A model generated the notes under the pieces. It was not told where the DNA came from. It saw only the letters and a program-made list of their open reading frames with translations, and searched no databases. A stretch of DNA of 64,000 nucleotides, from contig WPIO01000023.1 in the NCBI GenBank assembly GCA_009760855.2, positions 4,427,501-4,491,500 of the forward strand. The letters run 5' to 3'. The translations under genes were made by a program, and so were the position numbers. Positions 22,819 through 35,041 of the stretch are shown piece after piece. Position 1 is the first letter of the stretch, and each line of letters begins with the position of its first letter. This DNA is from Cristatella mucedo (lineage: Eukaryota; Bryozoa; Phylactolaemata; Cristatellidae).

Positions 22819-25800
22819 GTACGTGTAGTGATCAACCACAGGTACCCGCAGTACCAGCAGCTGATTTTACGGCAGGGTATTTGGAAAACATTTTTAGTGC
22901 ATTTTGAGCTACGACTAGGCTATTCTTTGCCTTACTACTCAATCAATCTCCTTCCACGTAGTCGTCCTAAAAAAAAACAACTGCACTCCCATTTTGTATT
23001 TTAACGTGGCTCGCCTTGGTGTGCAGGATTCGGTGCATTTTATTTGCCAGAGATCTTACTTACCGGCGGACGCAAGTAATAGATCTTACTTACCGGCGGA
23101 CACTAGTGTATTTATGTTTGCTTTATCGTGCTGGCCTGAGCAAGATGCTTTTTTGCTTTTTGCATTCTATATACCATGCACGTGACTAACTCTTGGTCAC
23201 TGATTCTCGTGCAGCAAGTTTTAAATGCTTGGATAGAGATAAAGTTCTCTTCGGGTGCCATACAAACGACCTATCATTATAATTTTATTTTTTATACCTT
23301 TTAACTAATTTGCATTACTTCAATATATCGATTGTAATTCTCAGCACGATTGCTATCATTTGTTACTTTTCTTGTTACTCTCTCTCCACCTCTCTCTCTC
23401 TCTCTCTCGCTCTATCTCTTATCATTCTCGAATTTGTTTCATGTGAATGAATTCGTGTTAGGCACTGCCTAAATTAGCAATTGAACGCACAAATTTGTCA
23501 TGGTGATCTTAAGAATATGCTCGCTTGACATACGCACTGGCTTGTACTCGAACAGACGTAGGTTGAGATATATCCACACGCCTTTACTCACATGTAAGTA
23601 AAGTTAATTTACTTAAACTACACCCACCAGTTTAAGTTAATTTACTTAAACTGGTGGGTGTATATGCAGTGCCCCAGGCAAAGCTGTACTGATCCCGCAC
23701 AGAGCACTTGCGTACACTGGCGGTTTTCTTCTTGTCGTAACAGAAGAATGCTAGATATTGATTTGTTTACCACCAGGCGCGTTTTTATTGCCTAAAAACC
23801 CACTTTACCCGGCCCAAGTTCACGTTTCTGCAGGCGCATCGAGAAGTATTTGAGTACCTCATTGAAGACTTCAAGACTTACAAGCCACTGTTGTCTTCAA
23901 TCAAGAATGAATACGAGATGATGCTGGCTCACCAGAGGGAGCTCATCAGACGCCTCGAGCCGCTCAAGGTGACGTCACAGTCGTATAGCCACTGGCCGAG
24001 CATACACTGGCCGCCTTGCTGGTCAAGCAAGCGAAGCTAATCGTCGAGCTTTCAGCAGCACACAGCTTTTCCCGACTAATATTCACCATTTAATAATATT
24101 ATACTTATTAATAATATTTAATTATTTATAATTATAATTATTAATTATATTACATTATAGGTATTATTATTATTAATGTATTATATTGTTAATGTATTAA
24201 TAATTAATTAATAATATATAACAATAATAATTAATCATATTAGTCCCATTCGCTCATTCGCAGCCAGCGTCACAAGCGAAATATTCGAGACGAATGAGTG
24301 AAGACAATCGTGACCCGAACACTCCTGCCATACAGTGGGACAGCTATCTTACGATTTTCATGCGGGCGCTCGGCTAGGCCAGTGGCTTGTAACACATTTT
24401 TTGGTCTGTGCCAGTATCCGTGCTTGCAATAATGCTCCTCCACTTATTCGCGTGCTTCTCGCTTGTTGACTTGCTGGCCGGTGGCCAAACGTGGATAAGA
24501 CTAGCTAATCTGAATGCTATTTCTGCCAGTCAGACCCTGAGCAGCTTTTAAGTCTTACCACGCCCTTCCTGAGAATCGTAGTCGCATAGTGCAAAGAATA
24601 AATGAGGGAAAATGCAGAGTGGAATAAAGAACGAGGAAACGATGCTGGTTGTATGTTGCTCGGCTGTGTACATGCACGGCTCGAAGCCGGCGACTATGGA
24701 AGATTTAACAGATCGCATCCAGCAGATGCAGATCCCTGCTTCAGCCCGACTTCATTTTTATCAATTTTCCTCAAAGCAAAGAGAGCGAAAGAGAGAACTA
24801 GACGGAAGTTTTGGATCTTGTTTGACACTTATTCTCGAAAGCAAATATCGTACTCAAAGATCATTACCAGTATTCATCATCCGTGTAATTGCGTGCAGCA
24901 CGTACGACTATAGCCAATTGCCGCGTAAGATGCTGCTACATTCGCTCTAAGCGCCACTCTTTTCGGAGGTTTATAAGAACATTAAGCCATTTAAGACGAC
25001 GAGGCTGCCCACATTCGCTCGCTTGATCGGAGCACGTCGGCTCTGCTCCAACGTTCGGTAGCCCTCGCCCTCAGAGACGGGAAATAGTTGCGTGATAATC
25101 GTTTGCAATAATGATGATGATAATAACAATAACTGTTTCGCCCTCTTCGTTGCAGCAAATGCTGGTTACCGTATCCGAGCAGTGCGAGCAGAAGATCGTC
25201 CGCCAAAGGGACGAGGAAAAGCAAGGTACGCGCACGCACTGGCGGTTTCTTTTTTTTTTTTACCGGGACGGTGTCGAAGTTCGTCGGCGATGACGTCGAC
25301 GATGGCGGCCTCGCCGAAGCGGTTTCTGCTTCCTGCCCTTTGCTAGGCCGCACAACCAATTGGCACCTCGTCGTGCCGCGGCAATCTATTTTAGCCGATT
25401 GTTATGGCCTCGCGTTCCATCAATCAGTCCAAGACTCCGTGCTTCTTGTTTTACTTCGCACGAGTGTTTCTGTAGCTACTGCCTGGGAATACTCTACTGG
25501 GACGACTTGCAAACGATTCGGGCCACGAAGAAAAGCATAAATGCTAGTGATCTAAGTCGGGCTGCCAAGAAAATACTTCAACACATTGAGGTGTAGCCTG
25601 GTTTCGCCTTGCAAAAGTTTGAGTCGACTTCCGAGCGTCGAATTTCGACTCGTCGCAGTCGAGTCCTGAAAAATGATTTGGTTTTTGTGGCCTCTTTCAT
25701 GAGGACGCCCCCCCCCCGAGAGGGAGGGGGTCGTCCCTATTGGCAAGTGGCAGGAGCCTCACTGAATGCAAGCATCCAAACTTGGGAGGAAAGCATTAGC

Positions 25801-28800
25801 TCTGGGACTCTTGTACTCGGTCTGGATAGCCGACTCTTTTTATCTCTGCCTCCGCCTTCTCCTCCTCCGAATGTAGTCAACATCTTGCTGCTTCTCGAAT
25901 GCACGAGGAAAGCATCGTGTGCAAGCAGTTCAGCACATAGACACATTGGCAACGGTCGCTCTCTCGGTCAAGACTACTGGCCGACTTCTACCAAAATTAC
26001 TCTGTGCCAGCTGGAAAGCAGTGCTGGTTGTGTAGGTACAGTACCTCATCACTCACGAGTGTATCCCTGTAGGCCTATAGTCCCATTTCTGGAATGGCAT
26101 TCGGCTACCCAGAGTTCTGGACTGGTGGCTGCCAGTGGAGGGGGAATGTTAGTGCCAGATGCCAGACAGCTCAGTACACGTTGCTGCACCAATCAAACCA
26201 AGCAGTCTGTCTGCCACATGCAAGCTCGGCAGGGTTTGAAGGGCTGGTTTAGCACAGCTCCATTGGCTCATTGCCGATGGCCATAGTTTTCTCGAATTTC
26301 CCTTGTCTCTGCCCTGGTAAACAATTCGGCTGCCCTGGATGTCCTGCCCGAAGAGCCGGCACCGAACTCGGTCGAATGGCCGTTCCAGCCTGTCACCAAC
26401 AAGGGGTTAGCATGCTTCGGAGGTCACTCTTAAGTTCTGCTGAGCTGCCGGTCGGCCACCTGAATTCGTTTGCGCTTTACAGAGGTAGTCGACCTGAAAA
26501 GAGAAAACGCCCGCCTCTACAAGGCCATAGACGCCACGCGAGGCGACCAGGCCTCGCTGCAGACGCAGGTGGATCGGCTGCAGCAGAAGCTCTCGGAGCA
26601 GTACGAGCGGTACCGCGACGAGGCCGACGCCCGGAAGCTGCTCGTGTCCGACATCAATGACCTTCGCTACCAGCAAGAGGACCTGCTCATGCAGCAGGCG
26701 CAGCAGTCGTCGCAAGACAAGGCCGACGATCCGGTCCTGATGAAAATAGCCCTGAAGTAAGATGCCGCCCACCCCGACGCTGCTGCTGCCGCAGGGCCTA
26801 GCCTTGCCGCAGGGCCTAGCCCGCAAAGTGCAGTGGCACGGCACAGCACGAGCTGCCGCCGATCGCCAGCTTGCCGGCCAGCCGGCGATCGGCGGCAGTG
26901 CTGGCTGCTGATGTGGTGCCACCACCTCTGCCACCTCTCCACTGCGCCGCCGTTGCTCAGGAAAGCTCGCGAGAGCGAGAAGGACGCCACGCAGAGACTC
27001 AACGAGATGATCGCCAACTATGGAGACGTCATTCCGCGCCGCGACTTCGAGTCGCTGGAGAAGCGGCACAGGGAACTGCAGGAGAAGATGGACACGCGAG
27101 ACAGGGACTACGGTGTGCTGCGCGTCGAGCACGACACACTGCTCGAGGTGCACAAGCAGGTGGTGAAGCAGCGAGACGACATCTTCCAGGAGGCCGAGGG
27201 GCTTCGAGAGGCTGCCACACCGCGGCCGCGCTGGGCGCGCTGTGCCGACTTTGTGCGTGGCGGCGCGCAGCGGTGGCAGGAGGTGGCCAAGGACAGGAGC
27301 AGCGACGAGCTGGTGGACGTGCTCATCAGCGAGCTGACCGGCGGAGCGGTGGGCGCGCCCGAGGGCAGCAGCGAGGAGTACTTCGACGGCCAGGTGAGAG
27401 AGCTGGCACGAGCAGTCGTCGGCGGCGGCCATGGCAGACGCGGCCGTGCCAGGCACCGGCCTTAAAGCAAATTGGCGCCTGAAGAGGCAGAGTAGCTCGC
27501 GGGCAGAGTGAGGTGGCCGTAGGTAGTAGCCAGGTAGCCAGACTACGGGGGGGGGCCTGGCAGGTGGTGGACATACTGTATCTCTACTAATTAAAGTGAG
27601 AAAGTCCGCCCTTCCGTTCGTCATTCGGCAAGATGGCGCATTTCCGTCACACGGCAAGATGGCCCAGCTTTGTCTTCCCTGATGGAACTTCTTTGAGTCA
27701 GCAAAGCGAGTTCACAGGCTGCTCGTTGATTAGGAGAGCGTTGGTGCTAAACAGCAGTATTGCTGTCATTGATGAATTTAGTAATAAGTAAAAACGTGGA
27801 ACTAGTTCAGTTATGCATTTAAAAAAAATGCACCAGTCTCAAAATCGGCGGCTGCAATAGAATTTGAGATATTTCAGTTTTCCACTTGCCAGATTTTTTG
27901 CAGACGAATGCTGTAAATGCAGCATTTGGTATTAGATAGGTGCCAAAGCCAATGCCATGTTTAATGACTTTGACTTTTGGCATGCATTAAGTATTAAGTG
28001 TATTATGTATTAAGTGCTTCTGTTTGAGATTGGTAAGGGCTCTAGCCATGCTTCAAAAATTAATGACAATACGCTCGGCATAATAAAGTGAAATGGACAC
28101 ACTTGCATTTTCATTGCATTCATGAATGCATATGTGTGCGCACGTGCACACACATATGCATGCACACATACACACTCTTGCACACATACTCATGCACGCG
28201 CACATACTTATGCATGCACGCACACACAGCCTCACACACACCCACGAAAATGTGTGGAAATCCGCAATGGCCCTGATTGTTATTTACAGAGCCTAAACTG
28301 GATTGCATTGAACTTGCAGCTTCTAAAAAGTATGTATACACAGTGATACCTCGGCTTACGAGTGTCTCGTCACACGAGCGTTTCGAGATATGAGCTGTCT
28401 CGAGGCTGGTTTTTTGCTTTCAGTTTCGAGCTAAAATTCGGGTTACAAGCCAGCTTCAGATATTCCACGGCTAGTTACCATAGCGAACGTCGCACTGCGT
28501 CGCTTGTGGTTACTCAGGCCACTAAGGGTAGGGCGGTGAACGACGTTCCGATGCTGCCCTACACTGTGCTGTGACGCCAAGCACAGGCCTGTTGGTTCGC
28601 TCCCAGACAGACTCGAGCGAGCGGTCGTGGTGCTTGGACGCACAAGATTGCCAGACTCCGGTGTTAAGTCGCCTGGCCTCGCGGCCATGATAGATTCCGC
28701 CACACTCTTTCTAGGTGTGACACTGCTTATATCAGCGAGCCCTGACCAGTACTGTTATTCTTGCCTGCACACGTGTCCAGCCGTGTGGACACGCCTCACT

Positions 28801-31800
28801 GGATAGCAGGGCATCTCTTTTCATGCGGTACTTTGCTGCCCTTTCTAGCATCGGCTGACAGAGGGACGATTTGGGCTTAGGCATTCTAGGTTTAGGGCCG
28901 CAAGCAATTGCTGTATCAAGTCACGTGGCTTTCTCAGCTCCGGCCCTTCAGCAGTCATGCATGCACTTGCATTGATTAAGTTATAGTTTCTAGCCCCTCC
29001 AAGACTTTTATAAAAAAATAACGCCTGCCTCTCTATCATTGTCACAACTGTCCACTGGCTGCTGGGCATGCCGCATGTGCAGGCTCGGCCGGCGTAACAA
29101 CCGGCCTAGCGTGGCCCTGCACTCGGCCGGCATGCAAGCGCGTTCAAGTTCGGGCGACACCTCTGCCGCCCGACGAAGCGCTCTCACGCGGCAGCACTTG
29201 CCGCCGGGTTTTACATCGGGGCTGTACATTGCAGGGCATTAGCGCCATCGTCGCGCCGTACCTGAGGTACGAGGGCCAGGTGCGCAATCGGCACCTGGGC
29301 AAGCGAGATGTGGCTCTGGTCGTCAAGGACGTTTGGCGAGAGCGGTCGGTTGCTGAATCGGAGCGTGCGCCTGGCACTGATTCGCTGAGTGGCATGGGCG
29401 AGTTTTTCAACGACTACTTGCTGAAGCACTTCCCCGTGCGCCAGATGGCCGTCGAGTGGGCATACAACATTCACGATGCCTGCCGCCGGTTCGCTCTAGA
29501 CGACAGGCTGGCGTTGTTCTACGGTGTGCTCACTGGAGAGGTGAGCTCGCGGCCGGCGATGTGGGCGTCTTGGGGAGTGGTTCGGGTGCACACTTATGTC
29601 GAGAACGCCCAAACGAGCACGCAGTAGATAGATAGAGATGACGACAGGAATGGATACCAGCATATGCGCTCGTGCACTCGCTCGGCGGTGTCTCGTCTGC
29701 TCTCGTATCGGCAAATCAGAATTTTCGGCATGCTCTCTTATCTTTCGCGTTGCTATCAGTCTGCTACGTTTTTTTTCAGATACAGGAAGCCGTGTACTTC
29801 AGTCAACTCCAGGTGATCGGACGACTGTTGAAACATCTGAAGGCAAAGGCAGATGAGCTCGGAAATGCTGATCAAATAGCAAAGCCTGCATTCCAAGCTG
29901 CTTTGTCTGAGTTCTTCGGCAGCAGCAAGTCAGAAGCTGACGTGCGAAGACTAGCAGCGGCAGCGGAGGCGGAGCTTGATGCCACTGATATCGACATGCT
30001 GGACTATGCGAACCTGTTTCTCGAGGTCAGTCGTAATGCTTTAAAGGGAAGCTTCGTTCTAAAATGATGGCAGTGATGGAGTGCATTCATCAGCCAGTGC
30101 ATGACTATAGGTTCTTCATAGATAGACCAGATAGCAATTGAAAAACCATAACACAACATATGAAGGCGTATTCGCCTGCCTACATTGCAATAATAATAAT
30201 AATAATAATAATAATGGTAATACACGTGTAGTGCCCTTGGAGAGCTGAATCTTTTTGTAGGCACTTTACAGATGCTGTGAAGAAAGCATGACCAGATGAT
30301 TAGTGGTAACATTCGCAATGTCATCAAGCACATTGTTTGATGGACTTGCACAGTGCCAACGTATAGATATGGTTAAAACGTAATAGGTGCTTTAATAGCC
30401 TCTTTTGTATAGTGACAGAAGAGCCTATACGGCTATCACCAACGCTTGCAGCAGCAATCTAAAGGATTGCCTACCGCAGGATCCAAACCCACGACCTCGG
30501 AACCAGCAGGCACAGTGTCAGCATGTACAAGCACACATAAGACGAATTACAAGGACCCAATAAGTTGACGTGAATGGACAAAGATCATCTGAAGTACCTC
30601 TAAAATATGGAGTACCTCAGGGCTCTGTGCTAGGTCCGGTCCTTTTCACCGTTTATACTCTCCCTCTTGCTGATGTGATTGCCAAGCACAATCTAGGCTT
30701 TCACTTCTATGTGGATGACACTCAGTTGTACCTTTGCTTTGATCCCTCCCAGCCTTCGAGCACCTCAAATTCTCTCAACTCACTTGCTGCATGCATTGAT
30801 GACATCCGATCATGGATGGCAGCAAATTTTCTAAAACTAAACGATGATAAAACTAACTTACTAGTTATGGGCAAACCTAGTGTGATTCAGAAATTGGAAA
30901 GGCTGACTTTCAAAATTGGCTCTGCCAGCATATCTCCAGTTGAATCAGCTCGAAATCTAGGTGTCATATTCCAAAGCGACCTCTCGTTAGACGACCACAT
31001 CAGCTCCACAGTCAAATCCGCCTATTTTCAGCTTCATAACATTGCTAAAATTAGGGCTTGTTTAGATAAGGATACCACGTCCAAGTTGGTCCATGCATTC
31101 GTGACATCTCGTCTCGACTTCTGCAACTCACTGCTTACTGGCCTACCAGCATGTGCGATCAGGCGATTGCAGCTGGTGCGAAACTCTGCAGCTAGGCTTG
31201 TCTGTCGTGAGCGTCGCAGTTGCCACATTACTCCACTTCTCGCCGACCGGCACTGGCTACCAGTGAAGCAACGGATTGACTTCAAGGTTTTGTCGCTCAC
31301 TTTTAGGTCTCTTCATTCTATGGCTCCAGTCTATCTCTCCGACATACTCCCCCATCAGGCAAAGCATCGTACCACTCGCTTTTCGGAATCCAACAGTCTA
31401 GAAATACCTCGTACAAACCTTAAATCCTTTGGAGACCGTGCATTTAGCTCGTACGCTCCCAAAGCCTGGAACTCCCTACCGACCTGCATCAGAACATCCC
31501 CTGACCTGACCACATTTAAAAGAAACTTAAAAACACACCTATTTAGGACAGCATTTAGTGGGTCCTTGTGATTCGTCCTTGTTGTGCTTATGCGTGCTGA
31601 CACTGTGCATGCTGCCACTAACCACATTTGCATGCTGACCCTGTGCATGTCACCCCTAACCATATTGTTCATTTTGTTTGTTTTTCAAGCATGATTTTAC
31701 TTACTATTCTATTGCGTATCACTTTGCAGCAAATGTAAAGCGCCTAGAAAGAGATTAAGTTCTCTGAGGGCGCTTTATCAAGTGCAATATTATTATTATT

Positions 31801-34800
31801 ATTATTATTATTATAAATACTGTAATAAACAGGTGTTTTAACCTTCTTTTAAATGTCATGTCAGAACACATCGTGACATTAGTCGGGAGCGAGTTCTAGG
31901 CTTTAAGAGCATATGAACTAAAGGCATAATCTCCAAAGGTTTTGAAGGTGTATATCAATGAGGTAAAAATCATAAGGTAAGTGATGACCATGTGAAGGCT
32001 CTTCTTTCGATAAGTAAATGTCGCTGTTGAATCAGCTAACCTTATGAGCTTCCTGCAGACTCTTTAAGACTTCCTATGATAATGAGAGCTTTCTCATAGG
32101 GAGCTTGATTGCAGCCTTGCAACAAAGCAAGTACATTAACCTACTCAAGCTTGGTTTGATCAGTCTCAGCTACTTGTAGCTGGTGCAAAACTCAGCAGCT
32201 AGGCTTATCTGTGGTGAACGTTGCAGTTGTCACATTACAGCACTTATCGGCGATCTGTGCTAGCTCCACATCAAGTAACATACCGACTTCAAGGTTTTGT
32301 CCCTCTAGTGTAGGCCCCTTCATTATTTGTTCCAGCCTACCTATCCGAACTACTTCAAAATGAGGCTGGGCATCGTACCACCTGCTCTGTTGTGCTCTGT
32401 TGACAAAGATTGTTAAGCTATGTCTCGAAACAACCTCAAATCTTTCTTTAGTTCATGTGTTGCAAAAGCTTGAAATTCACTCGTCACTGACGTTATGAAA
32501 TCCCCCGACTTGACGATATTTAAAAGGAAGCCAAATAATCTCACCTGTTTCTCACCGCATTTGCTAAATCCTAGTGAATCGTCCTTTGTGTGTTTATGAT
32601 TGGCGCCACTGTGCATATTACCAATAACCATTGTGTGCATGTTGACATTGTGCACGCTACAACTAGTGTCTAGAAAGAAAGTAACTTCTCTGAGGGCGCT
32701 ATACAACATATTACCATCATTACTATTATTCACTATATTTATATGGAATGGCGCCAGTGGTAGATCCTGAATGCACCATACTCATTTCTTCATTTTCTGG
32801 CCTGGTAATGGAATCAGCTAGACTAGACAGCAACCCACAGCTAGCTAGGCGGGTTTCTGGAGACAGGACATCACTCACTGCTTGCTAACAGCTTTTGCAA
32901 AATGCTAACTTGAGCTATCGAGTCATCATACAAAGTAACTTTTAGTCTTTAGTCTTTGTGAATCATCATCTTCTTTTTTCATCTACTATTTGCTGGTTGC
33001 TTAGCAGACATCTTATGCTAGCATCAGCTAAACACAGTTGCTTAGTCAAGAGCCTGTCTATAGGTATATCGGCTTATCCTACTTTTTTGTATCTATTCAA
33101 TACTACATTCAGGAGCCAATGAGTAGATATAAATTTTACTAATATAGTATAAAATGAGAATGTGCTATTATAATGGGGGGAAATTCATGCATTTTCTTTT
33201 AAAAATAACTTGCTCTTTAGACTGTTCAGATGCTTCAATAATACCTTAATTAATCTTTTGCTGGCATGTCAGCCTATAAGGTTCGTAAAGACATGTGCAA
33301 TTTTATTTAGGATGATGAGGGAAAGTTTGGTCAGTTTGTGGACGAAATGCTACATCAAACTCACGAAGAAAAGTCTCGATATGTCGAAGAACTCAAAGCT
33401 GCCTTTGGGGAAACTACGTGAGTATTGGCTTAAATGCTTATTGCTACTTAAACCTATCAGCCATCGATGTAGCAGCAGTTTGTTTACCACCACAAGCTTG
33501 CTGTGTATATCTTTCAAAGTCCAGGATTATCAAATTATGACCGACCGTGTGGATCCGGATAGAAAAGAGCATTGATCAATTGATCACCTTTGCATGCAGA
33601 CCATGTAGGTCATTATTTCATTGGCTGGTTATCAAAAAATTATTTTTCTGTCCTAATGCAATGTATCTTCGTCTGCAACTTCACAAAGCCATAAAGACTA
33701 TGTGGGTGTTACTCAGAAGGGTTGTGTATAGCGCACTCACACCCTAAGCAACTTTCGGTACGCATTCGGTAGCCAACAGACTTCATCTCACGCAACAAAG
33801 AGAAAGTGGGAAGCGTAGCAGAGTCGGGAGAGCAGTTGAGATAGTGAGTAGCATGAATTTAGCAGCTCAGGACCGCTGGAAATGATGAGGCATAGTCGGC
33901 AGCAGGAGAGTAGTTGTCGTCGTGTAAGAATAGTGGAAGCAAGTTCCAGCCTAGGACCTGCAGAGCAAAAGCTTCTGTCGCCAACGGTCTTTAAGCAGAA
34001 GAATGGAACAGCTAATTTATTGTCCATACAGGACCTGAGGCCACGGGGAGGCTGAAACTGGTGTAGCAGTTCAGCTAGTTTCTACAAACCATTTCTGTAC
34101 GGCCTAATGCACTACAGTCCCTGCATTTTTTCATCTATAAAAAGCCATATTGCACATCGTGGGTTGACTTTAACCTTAATTCTAGGTGTTTCTGGTAAGC
34201 TATTCTTTTGGGTAGAAAAATGAAAAAGAATTTACTTTAAAAAGATGGACGATAGAAAGCAGTCATAACAGGAAGAAAAAACAGCCGTCAGCCAAAAATC
34301 TATGCCAGCTTCACTGCCAGCCTTGTATGCTGCTCTTTTCATTTCACCCCTTATCAAGAAGTGAGCTTTCCAGTTTAAAAAAAATAGTTTCCATGCATTT
34401 GTTAGGTCTATGAAGTGAGCTGGCCCACATTAACGGAATAGCTGCAATCTTCTCGTTGGCGCTCTAAGGCGATAGACTTAGCTGCTTTGTGAAGCCATAG
34501 AGCTGGATATCTCCTACATAACTTCTGTTTGAAATTTTGAGGTATGTCCCGTAATGCTAAGAAGAATTAAATAGTCCCTAGTCGTCAGTGTTGGCTGACA
34601 GTAGTCTTGCGTTGCTATCTCGTGAGTACCGAAACTCCGATAACTACTACACAGTTTTTATCCGCTTCCTTTAGATCCGGGAGGGGGGATTCCAGGTTCA
34701 ATACAGTGAAAACAATTCCTGCATCGAGCCATCCTTATCGTGCACATGCGCATACGTGCACGTGCACGTACATAAGTGTTCTCATGCTCGGGTACATGCA

Positions 34801-34849
34801 CACACAGACACACAACTGCAGACACCTGTAGCACTGGGTTGCATGCATG

Positions 34850-34884
<35 letters not shown>

Positions 34885-34990
34885 CTCATGCTCGGGTACA
34901 TGCACACACAGCTGCAGACACCTGTAGCACTGGGTTGCATGCATGTAGTGTGTGTGTGTGTGTTTGCGTGTGTGTGTGTGTGTGTGTGTT

Positions 34991-35041
<51 letters not shown>

